DNA of 64,000 bases, from positions 124,001 to 188,000 of the forward strand of contig NZ_JAUCMW010000005.1 of the NCBI RefSeq assembly GCF_030372765.1, in the 5' to 3' direction. The notes beneath the pieces were generated by a model, which saw only the letters and a list, made by a program, of their open reading frames with translations, ran no database searches and had not been told where the DNA came from. Positions within the stretch are counted from its first letter, which is position 1; each line of letters begins with the position of its first letter. The DNA is from Labilibaculum sp. K2S (lineage in GTDB: Bacteria; Bacteroidota; Bacteroidia; Bacteroidales; Marinifilaceae). Made by a program: the position numbers and the translations under genes. Below are positions 53,246 through 62,320 of the stretch, one piece after another.

Positions 53246-53280
53246 TTTCAAGAGGATAGAGGAGTATTCTCTTCTTGAAA
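53246..53280 (+). promoter_or_regulatory. Intercistronic hairpin between cusB and the HMA gene
   Basis: Arms TTTCAAGA (53246-53253) and TCTTGAAA (53273-53280), with extra pairing AGAG/CTCT inside. There is no T run, so it may stabilise or process the mRNA; end of transcription is less likely. Confidence 0.4.
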
Positions 53281-53323
53281 TGTATTTTAAAATAGATAGT
53301 TAACAACAATAAAAGTAAATATT

Positions 53324-53698
53324 ATGAAATTAAAACTAATAGGATTAATCGGATTGTTTTTAGTGAGTGGGTTTAGTTTATCTGCTCAGCAAACAAGTAA
53401 AAAATTTAAGGTATTTGGTAATTGTGGAATGTGCGAAAACCGAATCGAAAAAGCTGCTTTAGCAGTAGATGGTGTAACAATGGCAGATTGGAACAAGGAA
53501 ACGAAAATAATTAAAGTTGCTTTTGATACGACTAAAACAGACATTCACAAAATACATATGGCCATTGCCAATGCTGGTCATGATACGGAAATTCATAAAG
53601 CGAAAGATGAGAATTACAATAAGCTGCCGGCTTGTTGTAAATACGATCGGACGAATGCTGAGATGAAAAGTGACGAAGGACATCATCAGTACGAATAG
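53324..53698 (+). CDS. Secreted heavy-metal-associated (HMA) domain protein
   Basis: A 124-aa periplasmic protein: signal peptide ending SLSAQQ, then an HMA fold with the metal site FGNCGMCENRIE (Cys34, Cys37), and a tail with PACCKY and HH. It would act as a periplasmic copper or similar metal carrier feeding the efflux complex. It is the last gene of the operon; a strong terminator follows. Confidence 0.88.
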   Translation: MKLKLIGLIGLFLVSGFSLSAQQTSKKFKVFGNCGMCENRIEKAALAVDGVTMADWNKETKIIKVAFDTTKTDIHKIHMAIANAGHDTEIHKAKDENYNKLPACCKYDRTNAEMKSDEGHHQYE

Positions 53699-53738
53699 AA
53701 CAAATAGCTTAGATATTTTCCTTCAGGATTAAAAATTG

Positions 53739-53765
53739 AAGCCCGGCTGTATTGGCCGGGCTTTT
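53739..53765 (+). terminator. Terminator of the metal efflux operon
   Basis: Perfect 9-bp GC-rich stem AAGCCCGGC / GCCGGGCTT with a seven-base loop and a short T run. Confidence 0.9.
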
Positions 53766-53780
53766 ATATGCTTCTTAGGT

Positions 53781-53915
53781 TTAATACCAATTTAATATCA
53801 AAATCCTGCTTAAAATATCAGCTTGTCATGCTCTGACTGTATACAAGTCGTTCTTGTCAGGGTTATGACTTGATTTTATAAGCACTATTTTATAAGATCA
53901 ATTTTGGTATAATTA
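53781..53915. repeat. Possible nested inverted repeat (MITE/REP-like)
   Basis: Outer ends TTAATACCAA (53781-53790) and TTGGTATAATTA (53904-53915) are imperfect inverses; the centre has GTCAT and CTGAC (53825-53837) answered by GTCAG and ATGAC (53856-53869). It covers the gap between convergent genes and touches the stop of the methyltransferase gene. Weak evidence. Confidence 0.35.
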
Positions 53916-54995
53916 CTTAATGCATTTGTAGACAATGAATTTTTTGTCTTCAGCGATAACCTCAACCGACGAGAACAGAGGCTCCAAATGTATTTTATAG
54001 TTTAAATGTTTATTTGCGACAATCTGAAGATTTCCGCCTTTTTTCAGGCAACGGAGACATCCTTTAAAAAGATGAAGGGGAATTTGGATGTTTATCTCAA
54101 ATTCGAAATGAAAGGGTGGATTTGTCACAATCAAATCAAAACTTTCATCATCAAAAATAGTTAGCTCATTATTAAAATGATGATGTATATTTTCTCCGTG
54201 GATATTTAATTTTGCTGAAGAAACAGCCAGGTAAGAATCATCCATTAAATGGATTTCAGCATCAGGCAATTCTTTGAATATTTCATTGCCAATAATTCCA
54301 TTTCCAGAGGCTAAATCCAAAATACACCGATCGGTATCATCTATTTCAAGATGTTCCAAAAAAAACTGTGTGGCATAATCAATATGTTGTGCCGAAAACA
54401 CACCCCAATACTGCTTGTAGTCTTGATTGTTGTAATTTAGTGAGGTGATGAGTTCTTTTTTAACGACGTTTTTCTTTTTAGTAAGCACCAATAAGCGTGC
54501 TTTTTTTACCGCTCTGCTTTGTTCCAAAACATCGAAATATTCTTGCGCTATCTGTAATAATTTAGGACTAAAATGGCGGGTCATAAATGCACAAATTACA
54601 GTAATGTCTTCGCTTGAATTGCCTGCAATCTGTTCCAGATAAAGCTGAAATAGCTCTAAAGATTTAGGCACATTTACCAGAGCGAAATCCATTTCATTTT
54701 TAAGAGGCGATAGCGGGTCTGAATAAGAAAGTAATGGAATATTGTGCGCATTTAGATTGGCATCAATGGCTTTTTGCTGACTTTTTTGAGTAAATACTTC
54801 TGTCGGGTTAAATGAATGTAAATAACAGCCCAAAAAACCAAACCGGTCACCATAAATTCCTAAATGATTTGGTTTTTTTTCTAAATCAGCAAACGCCTGC
54901 AAAAGATATTCGTCTGCAGCACTCCAGGCCTTTAACGATTTATCTTCTGATAGATCGTATCTTTTAATTTGATATTTTTTTTCTTCGAAATCCAT
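53913..54995 (-). CDS. RsmC/RlmG-like rRNA guanine-N2 methyltransferase
   Basis: A 360-aa protein of two tandem methyltransferase folds. The N-terminal one is degenerate; the C-terminal one has AdoMet motif CILDLASGNGIIGNEI (about 222-237), acidic IHLMDDSY, and the catalytic motif VTNPPFHFEFEI (about 288-299) of N2-guanine rRNA methyltransferases. This double-fold arrangement is that of RlmG and RsmC. Which rRNA base is modified cannot be told. It stands alone on the minus strand. Confidence 0.85.
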   Translation of the reverse strand: MDFEEKKYQIKRYDLSEDKSLKAWSAADEYLLQAFADLEKKPNHLGIYGDRFGFLGCYLHSFNPTEVFTQKSQQKAIDANLNAHNIPLLSYSDPLSPLKNEMDFALVNVPKSLELFQLYLEQIAGNSSEDITVICAFMTRHFSPKLLQIAQEYFDVLEQSRAVKKARLLVLTKKKNVVKKELITSLNYNNQDYKQYWGVFSAQHIDYATQFFLEHLEIDDTDRCILDLASGNGIIGNEIFKELPDAEIHLMDDSYLAVSSAKLNIHGENIHHHFNNELTIFDDESFDLIVTNPPFHFEFEINIQIPLHLFKGCLRCLKKGGNLQIVANKHLNYKIHLEPLFSSVEVIAEDKKFIVYKCIK

Positions 54996-55413
54996 GTGCT
55001 AATCTGCCTTAATGTAGTGATTTATAGTTGATGATAAGCTTCTTGTATTTTGCCGTTTATTGAATTGATGCTCCTGTTTCGAATATATGCCCATCAGGTT
55101 ATGCCATTATTAAAAATTAGAAAACTTTAGTAGAATGCCATCCCGAATTTCAGCTATTTGCAAACAAAATCAGGACTGCGAAGATAGAGATTAGATGCGA
55201 CAAATTGATAAGCCCCTGCATTTTCAATTCCAGTATGGTGCGATTGAGAGATTTTCAATCTCTTTAAACCCAACCTGTCAGAGGCTAAGATCGGACAGCC
55301 TTTAAATAACATTTGACAAATAATAATAAAATTGTTATATAAAATAAGGGGTTTTTATTTTTATTTGCGGGTATATTGTTAATTTAACACCTGCATTTTA
55401 AATCAGATGTTCG
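54996..55413. other. Intergenic region between divergent genes
   Basis: The 418-bp region should hold both promoters. I see an AACCTGTCAGAGG motif near 55268, similar to one near 6910, and a very AT-rich end, but no gene, clear -7 box or RNA. Confidence 0.4.
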
Positions 55414-56706
55414 ATGTCCAAAAAGAGAAAGAAAACAAATACTTCGCAAATAAGAAAGCGGGATAATAGTCCTCATAACAATCCGGTACTTAAAAAAAAA
55501 TATTTAAAAATTTTAGAACGGGTATGTTATCAGACCGACTGTGAAACTGCTTTTAAACTTCTTTCAAAAGATGAAAAAAGTAATGCCTTCGGACAGAGAG
55601 TTTATGTAGGATCTATTAAGTTTGAGAACAAAGAGGCTGTTTCAAAAGATGCATTAGAATTCTTTACGAAATATGTGCAGGATTTTTATGCTGACATTAT
55701 TTACAAACTGCAGCCGGATATGGAAGTAGAACTCACCAATTTTGAAATTCTTGTAGGATTGCAATTTTTAACCTCACTTGACAATGTGAAAGGTGAAAGA
55801 AAAAATCACTTGCAGATTGCTTTTACTCCTATGCGGTTAAAATTGGGGACTTTGCAGGAAACGATTAAGACAATTATTTATCATTATACAATTACTGCCA
55901 ATAGTACCAACATTTTTAGCGAAACCTTATATAATCTGAAGTTTGATTTTAATGTGAAGGAATATCCAACACTCGGGATGCATTATTCTTCAACTTTAGA
56001 GGCTGTTCCGTGCCGTTCCGGTAATTATATCGAAAATGGTAATCTCAGGAAAGTATTTCAGTTAGGGTATTTGGATTATGGCTTTACTCTGAATTGGGTG
56101 TTTGTACCTGTAAAAAGCCTTCAGGGAGTATACCGTGGTGATAAAAAGGATCTGCCGCTGTGTATTCAAAATCACGCCTATCATCGGTTGTTGGAGCGAT
56201 TAAAACCACTATCTGATATAGATATTGTTTTTCAGCTTAGTTTTACTTTACAAAACTCTTTGAAGATTGAAATCTACAAGGGAAATATCCTGATTCCGTA
56301 TTTCCATATAGGACAAAAATGTGGTTACTTCTTAGGAGTAATTAATAAAGATAGATTGATCATTAAGACATTTTTATTTTTGACCCATCATTATACTCCC
56401 GAAGGTGAGAAACTCGAAAAAGCATTGGGTTTAAGTAAAGAAGAAATTACATATTGGAATATTGGCAGCCTTCAAAATTTCATCTATTCCGATTTGGGAA
56501 CGAATCATGAAATGAGAAACGTGTTTGAGGACGTTGGAATAAGTCATTTATTTAAAGTAGATCCATTGACCCATGGTATCGAGCAGAGAAATTACAATTG
56601 GGAAGCTTTAAACGCATACATCAATAAGGGGAAAATAGAACTATTTGATGAAGGAGCAGACGATGAAGAGCTGGAAGAATTGCTGGGGGAGGCTATGGAT
56701 GAGTAG
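55414..56706 (+). CDS. Unknown conserved protein (paralog 1 of a tandem pair)
   Basis: A 430-aa cytoplasmic protein, no signal or membrane segments. Lysine/arginine-rich start (MSKKRKKTNTSQIRKR), acidic end (DDEELEELLGEAMDE). It shares with the next gene the blocks LPLCIQNHAYHRLLERLKP (about 249-267), IPYFHIGQKCGYFLG, and TPEGEKLEKALGLSKEEITY (about 330-349), then WN(W)EALN(A)YINKGK. No known catalytic motif found. The basic start could bind nucleic acid, but this is a guess. The stop overlaps the start of the paralog. Confidence 0.7.
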   Translation: MSKKRKKTNTSQIRKRDNSPHNNPVLKKKYLKILERVCYQTDCETAFKLLSKDEKSNAFGQRVYVGSIKFENKEAVSKDALEFFTKYVQDFYADIIYKLQPDMEVELTNFEILVGLQFLTSLDNVKGERKNHLQIAFTPMRLKLGTLQETIKTIIYHYTITANSTNIFSETLYNLKFDFNVKEYPTLGMHYSSTLEAVPCRSGNYIENGNLRKVFQLGYLDYGFTLNWVFVPVKSLQGVYRGDKKDLPLCIQNHAYHRLLERLKPLSDIDIVFQLSFTLQNSLKIEIYKGNILIPYFHIGQKCGYFLGVINKDRLIIKTFLFLTHHYTPEGEKLEKALGLSKEEITYWNIGSLQNFIYSDLGTNHEMRNVFEDVGISHLFKVDPLTHGIEQRNYNWEALNAYINKGKIELFDEGADDEELEELLGEAMDE

Positions 56707-57943
56707 GAAAGGAAAAAGGAAAACACCCGCTGTAAAGTACAATGAAAGTGCGGCCGTAAATGTCAATTTTAATCGGATAAAACAAGTGTGCCGGATATTT
56801 GGCTGTGCCGATGCCTTAGGCATACTAAGTCAGCGGGAGATTAAAGAAATTTACAGGCTTCGCATGCATTTTATGCAGCCGAAAATTACGGCGGGGCATA
56901 AGATCAGTAGAGAGAAAATGAGAATCTACAGCCATTTCTGTCAGCTGTTTTGCCAGCAGGAAAAATCCGTTTTGGTAGAAGGACAAAAGCCGGTTTCGGT
57001 GATTGCTATGGTGGCCGTTGAGCGGTTCATAGCATGGCACTCCTATGTTCCTGAAACAAGAAGTACTGAAATTAAAAAGGCTTTGGATGTATTATTTGGG
57101 CATTTTGCTAAAATTGAAAACCCAATAACGGATTTGTATTGGAATTACAACAGGATACTTGCTTTATCGAATCCATTTACGACAACCATGCACACTTTCA
57201 AGACTTCATATGAATACAGAAAAGATGATGTGCATGGCTTGTATCATACCCTAAAGATATGTAGCGTTGAACCACGGGTTAGTAAAGTGAAAATAAATGG
57301 GATCAAAAGAATTGTTTATCAGATAGGCTGCCAAAGTGTAAATGATGAACCTCATTGGGTCAGCATTTCGGCAACTAAGCTATTCGGCCTATACAAAGGA
57401 GATGAGGAAGAACTTCCGGTTTGCATTCAAAATCATGCACTTATAAGATATTTTAGCCGGATTAAACCCATTGGAGAAGATGTTGGACAATCTTACATAG
57501 GTATTAGTATGAGGAATAAAGAGCCTTTGATTTATCGTAGAAATGTATTGTTTCCGATTTGTTACCAAGATTTTAAGTTAGGGTATTTTATTGCCGGACC
57601 GGTGGGTGACAAGCTTGTAATCAGCACTTTTCTTTTCGTGACACAGCGTGGTACTCCCGAAGGTGATAAGCTGGAAAAATTATCAGGCTTAAGCAAAGAG
57701 GAAATTACTTATTGGAACATTGCCAAACTGGAAGTGTTTGCTTCCAGCGAAATGAATCCTGAACAAGGAATTTTTACCCTTTTTAAAGAATGTGGTTTGG
57801 ATTATCTTTTTGATGTGGCGAAACACATCAACAGGAACGAAAAAGACACCTATAATTGGGATGCATTTAATGAATACATGAGAAAAGGAAAAGCGCTGTC
57901 AGAAGATGATTTAGGGGGGATCGCTGATGAAGCAGACCTGTAG
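56699..57943 (+). CDS. Unknown conserved protein (paralog 2 of a tandem pair)
   Basis: A 414-aa paralog of the preceding gene. Start at 56699 (MSRKGKRKTP) parallels the basic start of paralog 1 and overlaps its stop by eight bases, so they are translationally coupled. Shared blocks: LPVCIQNHALIRYFSRIKP, LGYFIAGPVGDKLVI and TPEGDKLEKLSGLSKEEITY, then YNWDAFNEYMRKGK. The N-terminal half is less alike and contains a helical segment REIKEIYRLRMHFMQPK. Family and function not recognised. Coupling suggests that the two form a hetero-oligomer. A terminator follows. Confidence 0.7.
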   Translation: MSRKGKRKTPAVKYNESAAVNVNFNRIKQVCRIFGCADALGILSQREIKEIYRLRMHFMQPKITAGHKISREKMRIYSHFCQLFCQQEKSVLVEGQKPVSVIAMVAVERFIAWHSYVPETRSTEIKKALDVLFGHFAKIENPITDLYWNYNRILALSNPFTTTMHTFKTSYEYRKDDVHGLYHTLKICSVEPRVSKVKINGIKRIVYQIGCQSVNDEPHWVSISATKLFGLYKGDEEELPVCIQNHALIRYFSRIKPIGEDVGQSYIGISMRNKEPLIYRRNVLFPICYQDFKLGYFIAGPVGDKLVISTFLFVTQRGTPEGDKLEKLSGLSKEEITYWNIAKLEVFASSEMNPEQGIFTLFKECGLDYLFDVAKHINRNEKDTYNWDAFNEYMRKGKALSEDDLGGIADEADL

Positions 57944-57965
57944 CAGGAAGAGATTTTAACATCTT

Positions 57966-57998
57966 GATGCTTTCATTCCAGGTGAGAGCATCATGTTT
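57966..57998 (+). terminator. Terminator after the unknown paralog pair
   Basis: Stem GATGCTTTCA / TGAGAGCATC (one wobble pair) with a seven-base loop, then ATGTTTTT. Confidence 0.8.
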
Positions 57999-59038
57999 TT
58001 ACAGACTTTAAAACGCAATGAGGCACAGAGCGCCGTAGTCTTGATTTTTTGTTTCTTTTGAGTTAATGATAACTGAGCTTTGCGAGATCATGAATACCCG
58101 TTAAAATTAAGAATGAATAAAAGAACAGCCCGTTTGGCATGGAGACACTTAACAATTTCAATAAAAATACAAAAACCAATCTGTCAACGTCTTTTTTCAG
58201 ATCTAACAGCCTTTAAAATAAATCAACTTCCTGTTGATAAATTCCAAACTATACCCGAAAAGGTATAAATCACCCCTGTAAATATTATTTTAACTAAATA
58301 AATATCGCGCACATGTCATTATCTGTTTTTACAAAAGAAAATTACTGAACCTGACTCAGCAGGATTTGGCAGATAAAGCTGGAGTAGGAATACGTTTTAT
58401 TCGCGATCTGAAAGTTTTATCATAAAATAGACTGGATTGTTATAAATATTGATCTGTACATAGTTGACAATATGATGTTTAAAGTTTTAGATATCCAATG
58501 TGACAAATTCAAGGATTGAATTTTTTTGAAAGGAATTGGTCTGTCTGGAGGACAAGTTTAGGTAGAGAACAATAATTTTTACCTACTTAAATTTATAAAT
58601 CATCAGGTTAATAATTATTTGAACCATTTCAATACTATGGAGCTTAAATATGCTTGTAGAGAATAACAGTTGTTATATTCCTTTTGCTAATTTATTATTT
58701 GATCAACATATAAATAGGAAGGTTGTATTTCTCATGGTTTATGTAAATTTTTTAGATTAAAAAAAATAATAAAACGGAGGATTAACTCAATATATATAGT
58801 TCTTCCTGATATCAAGGAATTGTCTCTTAATGATATGTCCCCTGTATAGTTACTTTGAGTACTTAATAGAAAAGAGCGTATTTAAATGGCTTGTAGTGAA
58901 AGTTTTAGTTGGCAATTGCGAATGGGTGTTATGGTGTTGTTAATACATTATAACCCCTTATCAAACACATAGTACTCCCAACTTAAATAATACCATTGGA
59001 TTAAATACGAAAGTATCCTAAATGAGAAACATAAAGAC
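57999..59038. other. Long AT-rich intergenic region upstream of susC
   Basis: More than 1 kb without an intact gene. It holds a HipB relic (58333-58425) and presumably the susC promoter. An open frame at 58080-58268 has no family resemblance or good start. No tRNA or clear tandem repeat is seen. Confidence 0.5.
58333..58425 (+). pseudogene. Relic of a HipB-type helix-turn-helix antitoxin
   Basis: A 30-codon frame reads KRKLLNLTQQDLADKAGVGI followed by RFIRDLK, the HTH core of HipB-like antitoxins (usual form NLTQ-x-DLA-x-KAG-x-G-x-RFIRDLE). No in-frame start precedes it and it stops just after the recognition helix. The HipA toxin gene is absent. Probably what remains of a lost toxin-antitoxin module. 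Confidence 0.6.
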
Positions 59039-59106
59039 CCTCTTGTAAATACAGTTAGGTGTATTTTTATTGAATTGACCAAGAGGCTTGTTTTTTAAAC
59101 TAAAAT
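59039..59106 (+). promoter_or_regulatory. Hairpin with T run in the susC leader
   Basis: CCTCTTG (59039-59045) and CAAGAGG (59090-59096) can pair; CTTGTTTTTT follows. It ends ten bases before the susC start and could work as an attenuator or leader control site. The large loop makes this uncertain. Confidence 0.35.
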
Positions 59107-59116
59107 CTATGTTATT

Positions 59117-62100
59117 ATGAAATTGAAATTTAGAGTACGCATGTGGTTAAATGGAGAATATAGAGTTCTTCTCGCCATTGTGCTGATGAATTTAATTGTG
59201 TTGCCTGTTTTTGGACAAAAAATACCAATATCGGGCGTTGTAAAGTCGAGTTCGGATGGTGATGCTCTGCCGGGTGTAAATGTCATCATAAAGGGGACAT
59301 ATCAAGGGACTATTACTGATATCAATGGCGCCTACAGCTTAGAGGTTGAAGATGGAAAAACTTTGGTTTTTTCATTTGTAGGTTTCGAAACGAAAGAGAT
59401 TCCTTTTACAGGACAAAATGTGATTAACGTTACATTAAAAGATGAATCTCAGTTTTTAGATGATGTTGTTGTAATTGGTTATGGCTCAGTTAAGCGAAAA
59501 GATGTTACTGGGTCAGTATCTTCAGTTGGCAGCAAAGAGATCCTCCAATCGCAGCCAGTAACAATTGAACAGGCCATGCAGGGAAAAATACCTGGTATGG
59601 TCGTTCAACAAACATCGGGGCAGCCAGGTGGTGGTGTCTCCGTGCAGATTCATGGAGCAACTGGATTTGGAAGTTCTGGACCATTGTATGTTTTGGATGG
59701 TGTAGAACTACAGGGTATTGCGACTGTTGGAGGTGGATCTAACCCATTGGCAGGTATAAACCCTTCCGATATCGAATCGATTGATGTGTTGAAAGATGCA
59801 TCTGCCACAGCGATTTATGGATCAAAGGGTACCGATGGAGTAATTATTATTACAACCAAGAGAGGACGAATAGCACCGCCTAAAATTGAATATGAATTCT
59901 CTACCGGTTTTCAAGAGTTGACTAAGAAACTGCCGGTTATGAATTTGCGGGAATTTGCAACCTTTGTAAATGAAAGAAATGCCGGTATTGGTTGGGGTTT
60001 CGATTCCAGACCTGAATTTGCCAATCCCCAATATTTAGGAGAGGGTACTGATTGGCAGGACGAACTCTTCAGAAAAGCTCCTACATCTACACATACACTT
60101 ACAGTTAGCGGTGGTGATGTTAGAACTCAGTACTTATTGTCTGGATCGTATCAGAGCGAGGAAGGGATTGCCTTGGGCTCGGAATTTGAAAGGATCTCCT
60201 TACGTTTAAACCTTGACAACAAAACGACCAATTGGTTGAAAGTCGGAACCAGTCTCCAATTGGTAAACATCGATGAGAACATCAATAGTAGCAGTTCTAG
60301 TGTAATCCGTTCGGCACTTGAGCAAACACCTGACATAGCAGTTCAAAACGAGGATGGTAGTTGGGGTGGATCTGCCAGTACTGTAGGCTGGGTGCAGCAA
60401 AAAGTAAATCCGAGAGCTATCGCAGAATTAAATACACACGAGGCAAATAGAAAACAGGTTTTCGGCAACCTTTATGCTGAGATTACCTTTGCCAAAGGTT
60501 TGGTGTTACGGAATGAGGCTTCAGGAAATTTTAGTATTGCTTCCGAAGATACTTTTAACCCAAGTTACAAAATGGGTAATCTGGAAAAATTGACCAGTGA
60601 TGGAAGTTCTTCATTCAGTGAAGGCGCTTATACATCCCTGAAGAACTATCTTACCTATTCCCATCAGTTTGGTTCTAACTATAGTTTAACAGCTATGGCG
60701 GGTCATGAAGCATCATTGGATAAATCACATAAAATCTCAGGGTCACGTACCAATTACCCCTCAGCTAGTGTTAAGGTACTTGATGGCGGTGATCCTACTA
60801 CGGCAACAAATAGTGGAAATAAAGGACACAACTCTAAAGAGGCGTACTATGGGCGTTTAAATTTTGGGATCAACGATAAATACCTGTTTACCGGTAATAT
60901 TCGTGAAGACGGTGCTTCAATGTATGCAGAAGATCATCGCTGGATCTTATCATATTCTGGTGCCTTGGCTTGGAAAATTGACAAAGAGAATTTTTTGATA
61001 AATGCAAGTAAGATTAATCAGTTGAAGTTACGTGTAGGCTATGGCTTAACGAACAGGCAAGCTGGTAGGGATTATGTCTATACATCAACGTTTGTCACCG
61101 TTCCTACAGGCTTGACGGGTGTTGCTCAACGTATCAAAAATATTGCCAATCCAGATTTGGAATGGGAACAAACAATCAATTCTAATATTGGTCTTGATGG
61201 GGCATTTTTTAACTGGCGTCTTAGTTTTTCTCTCGATTTTTATCTTAAAAATACGGAAGGTCTCGCTATGCAAACCTCTTTGCCAATGTACTCAGGAACA
61301 GCTATTGGTTGGGATCCGGGAGCATTGGATGCACCATGGGTAAACGTTGGAGCCATGAGAAACAAAGGTTTTGACATAAGGTTAAGTTCCACTAATATCA
61401 AAGGACAGAATTTTATATGGAAAACAGATTTTACCCTGTCGCGAAATATCAATAAAGTTACAAAACTCAATGCCGATGGAGCACCGATTATGGGGCAATA
61501 CAGCAAGACAGTTGAAGGAAGATCTATCGGTGATTTTTACGGGTATGTTGTTGATGGCGTTTTTGCATCTGCCATTGATGTTTTGGGCGATACGGAAAAT
61601 GGCATTGAGCCCCATGCCAGACCGGCTAAAAATGGTGAAATTTTGCCTTTTGCTAATGCATCAGGTAGTATCTGGTATGGTGATCTCATGTTTAAAGACA
61701 TTAATGGAGACGGTATCATTGATGAAAATGACCAAACTTATCTTGGGTCTCCAACTCCAAAAGTACAAATGGGATTAAATAATTCATTTACCTACAAGAA
61801 TTTTGATTTGAATCTATTTTTCACAGCCAGTCTTGGCAATAAAGTTTTTAATCAGTTGCGTGTGAATGCCGAAAATCCAATCACCAGTTATGGATATTTT
61901 AAATCATTAGGCAATTATGCGAAACTTGCACTAATTGATCCAGAAGGATCCGATACGGACATTAATAATGTATATGTTACGAATCCAGATACAGATATTC
62001 CAGGAGTTCGAAATGACCAGACAAATGAAAATGCCAGATTCTCTGACAAATATATTGAAGATGGGTCTTTTGTAAGATGTAAGAACATTTCATTGGGTTA

Positions 62101-62308
62101 CACCTTTAAGCAGGGGCTGTTGCAAAGAGCGCATATCAATTCTTTAAGGGTTTATGCGAATGTGACAAATGCTTTTATTATCACGAACTATTCAGGTATG
62201 GATCCTGAAGTTGGTTCATGGGATCCTGTAAATGCGGGTATTGATAATGGATATTATCCTCAAGCTCGCAGGTTTACTTTTGGAGTAAACATCACATTGT
62301 CTAATTAA
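59117..62308 (+). CDS. SusC/RagA-family TonB-dependent outer-membrane transporter
   Basis: A 1063-aa outer-membrane transporter for oligosaccharides or peptides. Signal peptide ending VFGQK (about residue 34), carboxypeptidase-like domain (ISGVVKSSSDGDALPGVNVI, 37-56), TonB-box-like DDVVVIGYGSVKRKDVTGSV (115-134), plug with LYVLDGVEL, DPSDIESIDVLKDASATAIY-type stretch (here GINPSDIESIDVLKDASATA), and barrel to the end (FTFGVNITLSN). It pairs with the SusD-like gene 12 bases downstream. Substrate cannot be told; the catabolic genes lie beyond the window. Confidence 0.95.
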   Translation: MKLKFRVRMWLNGEYRVLLAIVLMNLIVLPVFGQKIPISGVVKSSSDGDALPGVNVIIKGTYQGTITDINGAYSLEVEDGKTLVFSFVGFETKEIPFTGQNVINVTLKDESQFLDDVVVIGYGSVKRKDVTGSVSSVGSKEILQSQPVTIEQAMQGKIPGMVVQQTSGQPGGGVSVQIHGATGFGSSGPLYVLDGVELQGIATVGGGSNPLAGINPSDIESIDVLKDASATAIYGSKGTDGVIIITTKRGRIAPPKIEYEFSTGFQELTKKLPVMNLREFATFVNERNAGIGWGFDSRPEFANPQYLGEGTDWQDELFRKAPTSTHTLTVSGGDVRTQYLLSGSYQSEEGIALGSEFERISLRLNLDNKTTNWLKVGTSLQLVNIDENINSSSSSVIRSALEQTPDIAVQNEDGSWGGSASTVGWVQQKVNPRAIAELNTHEANRKQVFGNLYAEITFAKGLVLRNEASGNFSIASEDTFNPSYKMGNLEKLTSDGSSSFSEGAYTSLKNYLTYSHQFGSNYSLTAMAGHEASLDKSHKISGSRTNYPSASVKVLDGGDPTTATNSGNKGHNSKEAYYGRLNFGINDKYLFTGNIREDGASMYAEDHRWILSYSGALAWKIDKENFLINASKINQLKLRVGYGLTNRQAGRDYVYTSTFVTVPTGLTGVAQRIKNIANPDLEWEQTINSNIGLDGAFFNWRLSFSLDFYLKNTEGLAMQTSLPMYSGTAIGWDPGALDAPWVNVGAMRNKGFDIRLSSTNIKGQNFIWKTDFTLSRNINKVTKLNADGAPIMGQYSKTVEGRSIGDFYGYVVDGVFASAIDVLGDTENGIEPHARPAKNGEILPFANASGSIWYGDLMFKDINGDGIIDENDQTYLGSPTPKVQMGLNNSFTYKNFDLNLFFTASLGNKVFNQLRVNAENPITSYGYFKSLGNYAKLALIDPEGSDTDINNVYVTNPDTDIPGVRNDQTNENARFSDKYIEDGSFVRCKNISLGYTFKQGLLQRAHINSLRVYANVTNAFIITNYSGMDPEVGSWDPVNAGIDNGYYPQARRFTFGVNITLSN

Positions 62309-62320
62309 AAAAATACCGTT

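Noticed and set aside
58080..58268. 62-codon ORF in the gene desert
   Set aside because: TTG start, no family resemblance, no promoter, and composition of intergenic DNA.
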